From: an uncultured Clostridia bacterium
GTDB lineage: Bacteria; Bacillota; Clostridia; UBA1381; UMGS1253
Reading direction: 5' to 3'
Assembly (NCBI GenBank): GCA_934456295.1
Contig: CAKSHB010000021.1
Location: 1-23,021, forward strand
DNA: 23,021 bases
The notes under the pieces were generated by a model. It was not told the origin of the DNA. It made no database searches and saw nothing but the letters and a program-made list of their open reading frames with translations. The position numbers and the translations under genes are program-made. Positions 14,583 to 22,644 of this stretch are shown in pieces; position 1 is the stretch's first letter, and each line of letters starts with the position of its first letter.

Positions 14583-14837
14583 ATGATTGAGCAGTTAAAG
14601 GGCGGAGCCGTATATGTTGGCATAAAACAGTCGAAGAAGGCTCTGCAGGAGGGAAATGTGCTTAAAGCCTATGTGGCTATGGACGCATCACCTCATGTTG
14701 TGGATTCGTTTGTCAGACAGTGCGGTGAGGCAGGCGTTGATGTGACTTATGCCGAAAGCATGATTAAACTGGGGCACAGCGCAGGGATAGAGCGCGGTGC
14801 GGCGGTTGCGGTTGTGCTGAAAAACGCCGTAAAATAA
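14583..14837 (+). CDS. L7Ae/L30e-family RNA-binding protein (YbxF-like)
   Basis: An 84-residue protein with GGAGG at 14565-14569, spaced 13 bases from ATG 14583, longer than usual. The sequence VYVGIKQSKKALQEGNVLKA and the segments AMDASPHVV and VTYAESMIKLGHSAGIERGA fit the L7Ae/L30e fold, which binds kink-turn RNA. In Firmicutes this gene normally lies between rpoC and rpsL; here it opens the operon. It probably binds ribosomal or regulatory RNA. The usual symbol in Bacillus is ybxF/rplGB, but I leave it blank because orthology cannot be proven here. Confidence 0.88.
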   Translation: MIEQLKGGAVYVGIKQSKKALQEGNVLKAYVAMDASPHVVDSFVRQCGEAGVDVTYAESMIKLGHSAGIERGAAVAVVLKNAVK

Positions 14838-14980
14838 AGTTTTTATGCGCCGTATATGCGCTGCAAACGGACATAAAGTACATGCTGTGCAGTTTGGCAT
14901 GTGAAAGTTACTGTTTTGTTATAAAGGCTTATGCTTTTATATAAATATTTATTTTTATAAGAAGGGAGGAAAAACAAAGA

Positions 14981-15397
14981 ATGCCTACGTTTAATCAGTT
15001 AGTAAGAAAAGGCAGACAGGACAAGAAGTTCAAGTCGAAGGCTCCGGCACTTCAGAAGGGCCTTAATTCACTTCAGAAGAAAGCAACGGATCAGAGCGCT
15101 CCTCAGAAGCGCGGTGTGTGCACTTCGGTAAGAACGCTTACACCTAAAAAGCCTAATTCGGCGCTGCGTAAGGTTGCCAGAGTACGTCTTACAAACGGCA
15201 TTGAAGTAACGGCATATATCCCCGGTATAGGACATAACTTGCAGGAGCACAGCGTTGTTCTTATCGAGGGCGGAAGAGTACGTGACCTTCCGGGTACACG
15301 TTATCACATCATCCGCGGTACGCTTGACGCACAGGGCGTTGCGAACCGTATGCAGGCAAGAAGCCGTTATGGTGCAAAGAAGCCGAAAGCAAAGTAA
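14981..15397 (+). CDS. rpsL: Small ribosomal subunit protein uS12
   Basis: A 138-residue protein after GGGAGGA. It carries the full uS12 core (PQKRGVC, TPKKPNSALRKVARVRLTNG, GIGHNLQEHSVVLIEGGRV, RYHIIRG, ARSRYGAKKPKAK), which guards decoding accuracy at the A site. It is about 13 residues longer than the E. coli protein through an N-terminal insertion typical of Gram-positives. Lys is retained at the first streptomycin position (TPKKPNS), but the second, usually Lys in RVKDLPG, is Arg101 (RVRDLPG). It precedes rpsG with an unusually long 200-base gap. Confidence 0.97.
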   Translation: MPTFNQLVRKGRQDKKFKSKAPALQKGLNSLQKKATDQSAPQKRGVCTSVRTLTPKKPNSALRKVARVRLTNGIEVTAYIPGIGHNLQEHSVVLIEGGRVRDLPGTRYHIIRGTLDAQGVANRMQARSRYGAKKPKAK

Positions 15398-15598
15398 TGT
15401 GTGCGTATAAAATGCGATACACGGCTTTGCCAAAAATCACAAATCTATACTAAGTATTAGTGCGGCTACTAATTCAGACCTGTGCTTTTTAGCAAGGCTG
15501 TGTATATATGATATATATATTGTAGATGCGCACTGACGGCGGACAAATAATGCCGCCGAGTACCTGTGATTATTATAATCATGAAGGAGGGAAGAAAA
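15398..15598 (+). promoter_or_regulatory. Structured spacer between rpsL and rpsG
   Basis: There is no gene. Two hairpins are visible: ATTAGT (15456-15461) with ACTAAT (15468-15473), and CGGCGG (15537-15542) with CCGCCG (15553-15558). An AT repeat lies near 15503-15521. The second hairpin lies about 30 bases before the rpsG ribosome site (AAGGAGG). In E. coli the rpsL-rpsG gap is where S7 represses its own operon; a similar role here is inference. Confidence 0.4.
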
Positions 15599-16069
15599 GT
15601 GCCGAGAAGAGGTTTTACAGCAAAAAGAGAAGTTCTGGCAGATCCGCTTTACAACAGCGTTGTGGTTACAAAACTTATCAACAACATCATGCTTGACGGT
15701 AAAAGAGGTGTTGCTCAGAGAATAGTATACGACGCTTTTGAGATAATAGCGGAAAAGACGGGAAGAGATGCTCTTGAAGTTTTTGAAGAGGCTCTCGAAA
15801 ACATTATGCCTGTACTTGAGGTAAAGGCAAGACGTGTCGGCGGTGCAAACTATCAGGTTCCGATTGAGGTTCGTCCCGACAGACGTCAGACTCTGGGTCT
15901 GAGATGGCTCACAGTTTACTCAAGACAGCGCAGTGAGAGAACTATGCGTGAAAGACTTGCAAACGAAATACTTGATGCGCTCAACAGCACGGGCGGCGCA
16001 GTTAAGAAGCGTGAGGATACGCATAAGATGGCAGAAGCAAACAAAGCGTTTGCACATTTCCGCTGGTAA
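15599..16069 (+). CDS. rpsG: Small ribosomal subunit protein uS7
   Basis: A 156-residue protein, the normal length. GTG 15599 is chosen because it follows AAGGAGG and gives the family start MPRRGFTAKREVLADPLYNS (first residue shown as Met); the extension to 15566 is not expected. LINNIMLDGKRGVAQRIVYD, MPVLEVKARRVGGANYQVPI and EVRPDRRQTLGLRWL are conserved. It nucleates assembly of the 30S head by binding the 3' domain of 16S rRNA. fusA follows after 124 bases. Confidence 0.97.
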   Translation: MPRRGFTAKREVLADPLYNSVVVTKLINNIMLDGKRGVAQRIVYDAFEIIAEKTGRDALEVFEEALENIMPVLEVKARRVGGANYQVPIEVRPDRRQTLGLRWLTVYSRQRSERTMRERLANEILDALNSTGGAVKKREDTHKMAEANKAFAHFRW

Positions 16070-16147
16070 TTGCGGCAGTTATAAACAGCGGTTGTTTAAG
16101 CTGCGGCAGTTTAAAAAAAACAAATATACGACAAATGATATATCGTT

Positions 16148-16175
16148 GCCAAAAGCTGCGCGGGCGCTTTTTGGC
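16148..16175 (+). promoter_or_regulatory. Hairpin just ahead of the fusA ribosome site
   Basis: GCCAAAAGC (16148-16156) and GCTTTTTGGC (16166-16175) pair with one bulge around a GC-rich loop, ending 3 bases before AAAGGAGG (16179-16186). Could act as a partial terminator or protect the processed mRNA. Confidence 0.45.
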
Positions 16176-16193
16176 GGAAAGGAGGAAAACAGC

Positions 16194-18278
16194 TTGGCAA
16201 GACAGTTTTCACTTGAAAAGACAAGAAACATTGGTATAATGGCTCACATCGATGCCGGTAAAACAACAACAACAGAGCGTATACTTTTTTATACGGGACG
16301 TGTTCACAAAATTGGTGAAACGCACGAGGGCGCCGCAACGATGGACTGGATGGAGCAGGAGCAGGAGCGTGGTATCACAATCACATCTGCTGCTACAACA
16401 GCACAGTGGAAGGGTCACAGAATCAACATAATAGATACTCCCGGTCACGTTGACTTTACGGTAGAGGTTGAACGTTCTCTGCGTGTACTTGACGGCTCGG
16501 TTACAGTATTCTGCGCAAAGGGCGGTGTTGAGCCGCAGTCGGAGACAGTATGGCGTCAGGCCGACAAGTATCATGTACCGCGTATGGCGTTCGTCAACAA
16601 GATGGACATAATGGGCGCTGACTTCTATAATGTTGTTCAGATGATGCTTGACCGTCTTAAATGTAATGCGGTGCCGATTCAGCTTCCTATAGGTGCGGAG
16701 GCTGACTATAAGGGACATATCGACCTTATTGAAATGAAAGCGCACATCTATTACGATGACCTCGGAAAAGATGAGCGTGTCGAGGAAATTCCCGATGATA
16801 TGAAGGAAAAGGCTGAGGAATACAGAGCAAACCTCATAGAGAAGGTTGCTGAGTGTGATGAGGCATTGATGGAGAAATATTTCGACGGTGAGGAGCTCAC
16901 AGTTGACGAAATAAAGAAAACCATCAGAAAAGCTACAATAGATAACACTTTTGTGCCGGTACTGTGCGGTACGGCTTATCGTAACAAGGGCGTACAGGAT
17001 TTGCTTGACGCGGTTATCGATTTCATGCCTTCGCCGCTCGATATCCCCGCAATTAAGGGTGTAATTCCGGATACAGAGGAGGAGGACGAGCGTCCCGCAG
17101 ACGATAATGCACCTTTCGGCGCACTTGCGTTCAAAATTGCAACAGACCCGTTTGTCGGCAAGCTCTGCTTCTTCAGAGTATATTCGGGTACTTTGAACTC
17201 CGGTTCATACGTGCTCAACTCAACAAAAGGCACAAAAGAAAGAATGGGCCGTATACTTCAGATGCATGCTAACCACAGAGAGGATATTGAAACCGTATAT
17301 GCGGGCGATATCGCTGCTGCGGTAGGTTTGAAGAATACTACAACGGGTGACACGCTCTGCGATGAGGATCACCCCATCGTGCTTGAGAGCATGGAGTTCC
17401 CGGAGCCTGTTATCAGAGTTGCCATAGAGCCTAAAACAAAGGCAGGTCAGGAGAAGATGGGTATTGCGCTTGCAAAGCTCGCTGAGGAAGATCCGACCTT
17501 TAAGACATACACTGATGAAGAAACAGGTCAGACAATTATCGCCGGCATGGGCGAGCTTCACCTTGAAATTATCGTTGACAGACTTCTTCGTGAGTTTAAG
17601 GTAGAGGCAAATGTAGGTAAGCCTCAGGTTTCATACAAAGAAACAATCACAAAGACGGTTGAGGTTGACCACAAATATGCAAGACAGTCGGGCGGACGCG
17701 GTCAGTACGGTCACGTTGTTATCACAATGGAGCCGCTTGAGGCCGGAAAAGGCTACGAGTTCGTAAACGAAATCGTCGGCGGTGTTATCCCGAAGGAATA
17801 TATTCCTGCTGTTGACCAGGGTATTCAGGGCGCAATGCAGTCGGGCGTGTTGGCAGGTTACAATGTTGTTGACGTAAGAGTAAGACTCACATACGGTTCA
17901 TACCACGAAGTCGACTCTTCGGAAATGGCATTTAAGATTGCCGGTTCGATGGCATTTAAAGAGGGCTGCCGCAAGGCTGACCCCGTGCTTAAGGAGCCTG
18001 TAATGAAGGTTGTTGTTATCGTTCCCGAGGAGTACATGGGCGACGTTATGGGTGATTTGAACTCAAGACGTGGTCTTATCCAGGGTATGGAAGCAAGACC
18101 GGGCGCACAGGCAATTACAGCATTTGTACCGCTTGCAGAAATGTTCGGATATGCAACTGAGCTTCGCAGCCGCACACAGGGCCGCGGTCAGTACACGATG
18201 GAGCCGAGCCATTATGAGCAGGTTCCGAAGAGCATTCAGGACAAGATTGTATCTGCACGCACAAAAAAGAGCGAGTAG
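16194..18278 (+). CDS. fusA: Elongation factor G
   Basis: A 694-residue protein. TTG 16194 is the start: AAAGGAGG lies 8 bases upstream, and translation from it gives the family N-terminus MARQFSLEKTRNIGIMAHID. Longer in-frame extension back to 15933 overlaps rpsG and is a shadow. GTPase motifs are G1 AHIDAGKTTT, G3 DTPGHVDF, G4 NKMD and a G5-type CGTAY. Domain II-V landmarks include MGELHLEIIVDRLLREFKVE and SGGRGQYGHV near the middle and the RTQGRGQY motif near the C-terminus. It drives GTP-dependent translocation and, with RRF, ribosome recycling. The gene is intact with highly biased codons. A TTG start for so abundant a protein is unusual. Confidence 0.97.
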   Translation: MARQFSLEKTRNIGIMAHIDAGKTTTTERILFYTGRVHKIGETHEGAATMDWMEQEQERGITITSAATTAQWKGHRINIIDTPGHVDFTVEVERSLRVLDGSVTVFCAKGGVEPQSETVWRQADKYHVPRMAFVNKMDIMGADFYNVVQMMLDRLKCNAVPIQLPIGAEADYKGHIDLIEMKAHIYYDDLGKDERVEEIPDDMKEKAEEYRANLIEKVAECDEALMEKYFDGEELTVDEIKKTIRKATIDNTFVPVLCGTAYRNKGVQDLLDAVIDFMPSPLDIPAIKGVIPDTEEEDERPADDNAPFGALAFKIATDPFVGKLCFFRVYSGTLNSGSYVLNSTKGTKERMGRILQMHANHREDIETVYAGDIAAAVGLKNTTTGDTLCDEDHPIVLESMEFPEPVIRVAIEPKTKAGQEKMGIALAKLAEEDPTFKTYTDEETGQTIIAGMGELHLEIIVDRLLREFKVEANVGKPQVSYKETITKTVEVDHKYARQSGGRGQYGHVVITMEPLEAGKGYEFVNEIVGGVIPKEYIPAVDQGIQGAMQSGVLAGYNVVDVRVRLTYGSYHEVDSSEMAFKIAGSMAFKEGCRKADPVLKEPVMKVVVIVPEEYMGDVMGDLNSRRGLIQGMEARPGAQAITAFVPLAEMFGYATELRSRTQGRGQYTMEPSHYEQVPKSIQDKIVSARTKKSE

Positions 18279-18312
18279 AAACAGCGCATAGCGTAAATTT
18301 TTAAAAATACTC

Positions 18313-18340
18313 TTGATTTTTTTCGAGAGTGTAGTAAAAT
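18313..18340 (+). promoter_or_regulatory. Candidate separate promoter for tuf
   Basis: TTGATT (18313-18318), 16 bases, TAAAAT (18335-18340). A nearly palindromic ACTCTTGA/TCGAGAGT hairpin (about 18309-18331) overlaps the -35 and may weakly terminate fusA transcripts. Confidence 0.5.
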
Positions 18341-18383
18341 AAAAGTATGCTCAAATTATTTATTAATAAAGGAGGAAAATAAA

Positions 18384-19586
18384 ATGGCAAAGGAAAAATT
18401 TGAGAGAAATAAACCCCATGTTAACATTGGTACAATCGGTCACGTTGACCATGGTAAGACATCATTGACAGCAGCTATCACAAAGGTTCTGGCTATGAAG
18501 GGTCAGGCTCAGTATGAGGCTTATGACATGATTGATAAGGCTCCCGAGGAGAGAGAAAGAGGTATAACGATTTCAACAGCACACGTTGAGTATGAGACAG
18601 ACAAGCGTCACTATGCTCACGTTGACTGCCCCGGACATGCCGACTACGTTAAGAACATGATCACAGGTGCTGCACAGATGGACGGCGCTATCCTCGTTGT
18701 ATCGGCTGCTGACGGCCCGATGCCCCAGACAAGAGAGCACATCCTTCTTTCAAGACAGGTTGGCGTTCCTTATATCGTAGTATTCATGAACAAGGCTGAC
18801 CAGGTTGACGATCCCGAACTTCTTGAGCTCGTTGAAATGGAAATCAGAGAGCTTCTCACAGAGTACGACTTCCCGGGTGACGAAATTCCGATCATCACAG
18901 GTTCGGCTCTCGTAGCTCTTGAGTCTACATCGACAGACCCGAACGCTCCCGAGTACAAGTGCATACTTGACTTGATGGACGCTGTTGACTCATATATCCC
19001 CACACCTGACAGAAAGAGCGACCTTCCGTTCTTGATGCCTATCGAGGATATCTTCTCAATCACAGGCCGTGGTACAGTTGCTACGGGCAGAGTTGAGAGA
19101 GGTCAGCTTAAGGTTTCTGAGGAAGTTGAAATCGTTGGTCTTACAGACGAGAAGAGAAAAGTTGTTGTAACAGGTATCGAAATGTTCAGAAAGCTTCTTG
19201 ACTATGCTGAAGCAGGTGATAACATCGGTGCGCTTCTCCGTGGTGTACAGAGAAACGAGATTGAAAGAGGTCAGGTTCTTGCTAAACCCGACACAATTCA
19301 CCCGCACACAAAGTTCAAAGGTCAGGTTTACGTACTGACTAAGGAAGAAGGCGGACGTCATACACCTTTCTTCAACAACTATCGTCCCCAGTTCTATTTC
19401 AGAACAACTGACGTTACAGGCGTAATCACGCTTCCCGAAGGCACAGAGATGTGCATGCCCGGTGATAACGTTGAGATGGACGTTGAACTTATTACTCCTA
19501 TCGCTATCGAAGAAGGACTTCGTTTCGCTATTCGCGAAGGCGGCAGAACAGTAGGTTCGGGCGTTGTTTCAGCTATCAATGCGTAA
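18384..19586 (+). CDS. tuf: Elongation factor Tu
   Basis: A 400-residue protein, AAAGGAGG before ATG 18384. The start MAKEKFERNKPHVNIGTIGH, the G1 loop GHVDHGKTSL, the switch I region RGITISTAHVEY, DCPGHADYVKNMITGAAQMD and NKAD are all in place. Domain 2/3 landmarks include GRGTVATGRVERG and GGRHTPFFNNYRPQFYFRTTDVTG split into their usual order. It delivers aminoacyl-tRNA to the ribosome as a GTP complex. The end SGVVSAINA is normal. It closes the str operon and is followed by a strong terminator. Only one tuf copy is in the window. Confidence 0.98.
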   Translation: MAKEKFERNKPHVNIGTIGHVDHGKTSLTAAITKVLAMKGQAQYEAYDMIDKAPEERERGITISTAHVEYETDKRHYAHVDCPGHADYVKNMITGAAQMDGAILVVSAADGPMPQTREHILLSRQVGVPYIVVFMNKADQVDDPELLELVEMEIRELLTEYDFPGDEIPIITGSALVALESTSTDPNAPEYKCILDLMDAVDSYIPTPDRKSDLPFLMPIEDIFSITGRGTVATGRVERGQLKVSEEVEIVGLTDEKRKVVVTGIEMFRKLLDYAEAGDNIGALLRGVQRNEIERGQVLAKPDTIHPHTKFKGQVYVLTKEEGGRHTPFFNNYRPQFYFRTTDVTGVITLPEGTEMCMPGDNVEMDVELITPIAIEEGLRFAIREGGRTVGSGVVSAINA

Positions 19587-19601
19587 TTAATTAGCTAAAA
19601 T

Positions 19602-19634
19602 AAAAAGGTCTGTGCTTTATGCACAGACCTTTTT
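19602..19634 (+). terminator. Rho-independent terminator of the str operon
   Basis: A perfect 14-base stem, AAAAAGGTCTGTGC (19602-19615) with GCACAGACCTTTTT (19621-19634), and a 5-base loop. The A and T runs at either side make it work in both directions. Confidence 0.9.
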
Positions 19635-19669
19635 GCGTGCTGAAATATCTCTGCGTGATAAAATATTTC

Positions 19670-19696
19670 CAAGTGACACAATTTCAAGTGACACAA
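19670..19696. repeat. Short tandem repeat downstream of the AraC gene
   Basis: CAAGTGACACAA occurs at 19670-19681 and 19685-19696, separated by TTT (15-base period). No further copy was seen. Confidence 0.6.
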
Positions 19697-19715
19697 AATA
19701 TCTTCCATACAAAAA

Positions 19716-20474
19716 TTATTCCTCACGGTACATTTTCGGTGTCTTTTTGAATTTCTTTTTAAATACATAATTCATGTAGCTCTGGCTTTTGAAGCCGCAC
19801 TCAAATGCAATTTCGGCAAGCGGTCTGTCCGTGGATTTCAGCAGTTTGCATGCATTTGCAATGCGCATTTCGGCAAGGTATTCATGGGGAGTTATACCGA
19901 TAAAATTTTTAAATTCCGCACGCAGAAAATTCGGGCTCAGGTATGTGTCTGCGGCGATATCGTCTATATTAATCTGTTCGGCATAATTACTATCAATAAA
20001 ATCCTTCGCTGCCATTATGTTGCTATAGTATTTCTCGGGGGCAGGAGGGACGGCAGCATAGCTGCGGTCGGAAAATATCGACGAAAGCAGACTGAAAACT
20101 GCGGAATTTGCCAAAAGAGGGTCTGTGTAATTGCGGTATAAATCCGTCAGAATTTCGCGTATTTCCAATGCGGTTTCATCATCTGCATCGGCATAATCCG
20201 GCAGCGAATTAATCAGTTTGCGCGTTGAAAAGTCGGTGCACGTGAAATGGATTGATTCGCATGCAAAGCTTCCGTGGGAAAATCTGATTTGACCGGGTTT
20301 TGCACATATGAAACGGTTTTTTTTGTGCGCAAGGCGCAAGCCGTCTATGCATGTGATGCCGCTGCCGCGGTTATACAATTCAATTTCATAATATTCAACG
20401 TGCCTGCGCGGTGTGATATCGCAGTCAAAATGCTCCTCCGATATGTAGGTTTTTGCAGATATAATATTTATCAT
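19716..20474 (-). CDS. AraC-family transcriptional regulator
   Basis: A 252-residue protein from the ATG at 20474-20472, with AGGTG 6 bases upstream; an in-frame GTG at 20483 overlaps that site. The N-terminal half (about 1-135) looks like a cupin-type ligand-binding domain (HVEYYEIELYNRGSGITCID). The C-terminal 100 residues contain two helix-turn-helix units: INIDDIAADTYLSPNFLRAE and PLAEIAFECGFKSQSYMNYV, followed by FKKKFKKTPKMYREE, the AraC/XylS signature. It diverges from the dehydratase-GH16-SDR genes and probably activates them in response to a sugar-derived ligand (inference from context). The spacer holds a 19-base palindrome. Confidence 0.92.
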   Translation of the reverse strand: MINIISAKTYISEEHFDCDITPRRHVEYYEIELYNRGSGITCIDGLRLAHKKNRFICAKPGQIRFSHGSFACESIHFTCTDFSTRKLINSLPDYADADDETALEIREILTDLYRNYTDPLLANSAVFSLLSSIFSDRSYAAVPPAPEKYYSNIMAAKDFIDSNYAEQINIDDIAADTYLSPNFLRAEFKNFIGITPHEYLAEMRIANACKLLKSTDRPLAEIAFECGFKSQSYMNYVFKKKFKKTPKMYREE

Positions 20475-20541
20475 ACTTATCACCTGAGTTTAATTTCTAA
20501 AAAAATGAGTTGTTTTTATCAAGACTTTCTGACATTACTGA

Positions 20542-20560
20542 TGTATAATTACATTATACA
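20542..20560. promoter_or_regulatory. Palindromic operator candidate between araC-type gene and dehydratase
   Basis: TGTATAAT (20542-20549) and ATTATACA (20553-20560) are exact reverse complements around TAC. The left arm contains a TATAAT -10-like box on the + strand (20544-20549), and the right arm gives the same box on the minus strand, so a protein bound here could affect both directions. No good -35 was found for either. Confidence 0.45.
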
Positions 20561-20604
20561 GTTAAAAATCAAAAAGTCAACCAAAAAAATGGGAGGGATT
20601 TAAA

Positions 20605-21765
20605 ATGAAGGTTACGGATATAAAAACATTTGCCGTTGACTGCTTCCGCACAAACTGGGTATTCATAAAAGTTTATACCGATGAAGGGATTGACGGAGTT
20701 GGTGAGGCGACGCTTGAATACAAGGAAAAGGCGCTCATTGGTGCGGTTGAGCACATAAAGGAGTATCTGGTCGGGAAAAATCCGCTCGAAATAGAGAAGC
20801 ATTGGCACAGCATTTACCGCGATGCTTACTGGCGCGGCGGTGCAGTTCTGATGTCGGCGCTGTCGGCTGTCGAAACAGCTTTGTGGGACATTTTGGGCAA
20901 AAGCCTGAATGTGCCGGTATATCAGCTCATGGGCGGAAAAGTAAATGATAAGGTTAGAATTTATGTGAACGGCTGGTTTGCGGGCGCAAAGGAGCCGGAG
21001 GAGTTTGGCGAAAAGGCAAAAATTGCCGTACAAAAGGGGATTACGGCAATGAAATGGGACCCGTTCGGGAAAAATTATCTCGATATATCGAACAAAGAGC
21101 TTGAAAAGGCGCTAAGATGCATAGATGAGGTCAGAAAAGCGGTGGGCGATGAAATAGACCTGCTCATTGAGGGACACGGCAGATTTAATATTCCGACTGC
21201 GGTAAAAATTGCAAGAGAGCTTGAGCAGTTTAAGCCGATGTTTTTTGAAGAACCCGTGCCGCCGGACAATCTTGAGGCATTAAAGGCGGTAAAAGACAAA
21301 TCGCCGGTTGCAATATCTGCGGGAGAGCGCCTCTACACGCGCTGGGACTATAAGCGTATGTTTGATTTAATGGCTGCTGACTACATACAGCCCGACATAT
21401 CGCACGCAGGTGGCATAATGGAGCTGAAGAAAATTGCGGCAGAGGCGGAATGCCGATATATTCCGTTTGCACCGCATAATCCGTCGGGCCCTGTCGCAAA
21501 TGCGGCGACATTGCAGCTTGCGGCAAGCTGTGCAAACTTCTGCATACTTGAAATAATGTATTCCGATGTTGATTACAGAAAAGACATTACAAACGAGAGC
21601 CTTGAGTACAGTGACGGATATATGAAAATTCCGGATAAGCCGGGACTCGGAATTGAAATTAATGAGGAGCAGTGTCTTGCGCATCCGTATAAGCCGCATA
21701 CGCTCAGACACTATACGGGGGCGCTGACCGACATACGTCCCATGAAAACGGAATTTTATTTTTAG
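20605..21765 (+). CDS. Enolase-superfamily sugar-acid dehydratase (mandelate racemase/galactonate dehydratase-like)
   Basis: A 386-residue protein, GGGAGGG before ATG 20605. The N-terminal capping domain (about 1-115) precedes a modified TIM barrel. Metal ligands are placed at E189 (EGHGRF), E215 or E216 (FFEEPVPP) and E241 (AGERLYTRW). H191 next to the first ligand and H291 (PHNPSGP) match the two catalytic histidines of galactonate dehydratase-type enzymes. These remove water from a sugar acid to give a 2-keto-3-deoxy acid. The substrate (galactonate, gluconate, fuconate or an anhydro-sugar acid) cannot be fixed by sight. GH16 follows after 39 bases, so the enzyme probably works downstream of the glycan hydrolase. 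Confidence 0.88.
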   Translation: MKVTDIKTFAVDCFRTNWVFIKVYTDEGIDGVGEATLEYKEKALIGAVEHIKEYLVGKNPLEIEKHWHSIYRDAYWRGGAVLMSALSAVETALWDILGKSLNVPVYQLMGGKVNDKVRIYVNGWFAGAKEPEEFGEKAKIAVQKGITAMKWDPFGKNYLDISNKELEKALRCIDEVRKAVGDEIDLLIEGHGRFNIPTAVKIARELEQFKPMFFEEPVPPDNLEALKAVKDKSPVAISAGERLYTRWDYKRMFDLMAADYIQPDISHAGGIMELKKIAAEAECRYIPFAPHNPSGPVANAATLQLAASCANFCILEIMYSDVDYRKDITNESLEYSDGYMKIPDKPGLGIEINEEQCLAHPYKPHTLRHYTGALTDIRPMKTEFYF

Positions 21766-21804
21766 AAATGATATTTTGATATTTATAAGAAGGAGTGTGC
21801 TATT

Positions 21805-22644
21805 ATGCAAAGATTTAAAGTTGAAAATCATGAGGACAGCCTGCTGCCCGAGGGTAAAAAGTGGAAGATGGTGTGGAACGATGAGTTTGACGGAACAGAA
21901 CTTGACACAAGCAAATGGGATTATCGTCTGAGCATGATGGGGCAGAAATGGCTCGCGTGGACGGACGAAGGCGGCATTGAGCTGGACGGAAAATCAAACG
22001 CGGTTTTTACGCTTATTGAAAAGGACGGCCGTCCGGTAAGCGTACAGCTTCAGACAGGCTATAACTATATGGATGAGCCTGTTGTAAAAACAAAATTCGG
22101 CAAAGACGCATTGCAGTGGAATGTCGGAAAGCTGCATGAAAACAAATTCACACACAGATACGGCTACTATGAGTGCCGCTGCAAGCTCCAGCAAAAGCCG
22201 GGTTGGTGGAGCGCATTCTGGATGCAGTCGCCCATGATAGGCGCATCGCTCAACCCTGCCGATTCGGGAACAGAGCTTGATATAATGGAGTGCTTTAACC
22301 CGGGAGATATTGCGCCGCACAATGCTTTCACGGGCGGATACGGACTTGATATGAAACGTGAAAAAGTGGGCGGTATGGATAATATCGACAAAAACGAGTA
22401 TCACTATTTCGGTATGCTGTGGGACAAAAACGGATATACGTTTTATATTGACGGCGTTGAAAACGGACATATTTCAAAATATGTGTCGCATATACCCGAA
22501 TTTATACTGATTTCAACCGAAACCAACGGTTACAGAAATGAGGACAGAAAGCCGACCGAGGAAGCGCTTGCGGCAATCGGCGATAAATTCTATGTTGACC
22601 ATGTAAGAGTATTTGATATGGTTGGAGATGATGACGATGAATAA
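21805..22644 (+). CDS. GH16-family glycoside hydrolase without signal peptide
   Basis: A 279-residue protein, AAGGAG before ATG 21805. The GH16 catalytic signature ExDxxE is present as E157-L-D159-I-M-E162 in GTELDIMECF: E157 nucleophile, E162 acid/base. It is flanked by YGYYECRCKLQQKPGWWSAF and by a laminarinase-like start (WKMVWNDEFDGTELDTSKWD). GH16 enzymes cut beta-1,3/1,4-glucans or beta-galactans (agar, porphyran, carrageenan), usually outside the cell. This one has no signal peptide or anchor and ends in an acidic tail (VGDDDDE), suggesting an intracellular oligosaccharide hydrolase. The next gene starts inside its last 8 bases. Confidence 0.88.
   Translation: MQRFKVENHEDSLLPEGKKWKMVWNDEFDGTELDTSKWDYRLSMMGQKWLAWTDEGGIELDGKSNAVFTLIEKDGRPVSVQLQTGYNYMDEPVVKTKFGKDALQWNVGKLHENKFTHRYGYYECRCKLQQKPGWWSAFWMQSPMIGASLNPADSGTELDIMECFNPGDIAPHNAFTGGYGLDMKREKVGGMDNIDKNEYHYFGMLWDKNGYTFYIDGVENGHISKYVSHIPEFILISTETNGYRNEDRKPTEEALAAIGDKFYVDHVRVFDMVGDDDDE

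Noticed and set aside
15933..16193. N-terminal extension of fusA overlapping rpsG
   Set aside because: TTG 16194 has a strong ribosome site and gives the exact family N-terminus.
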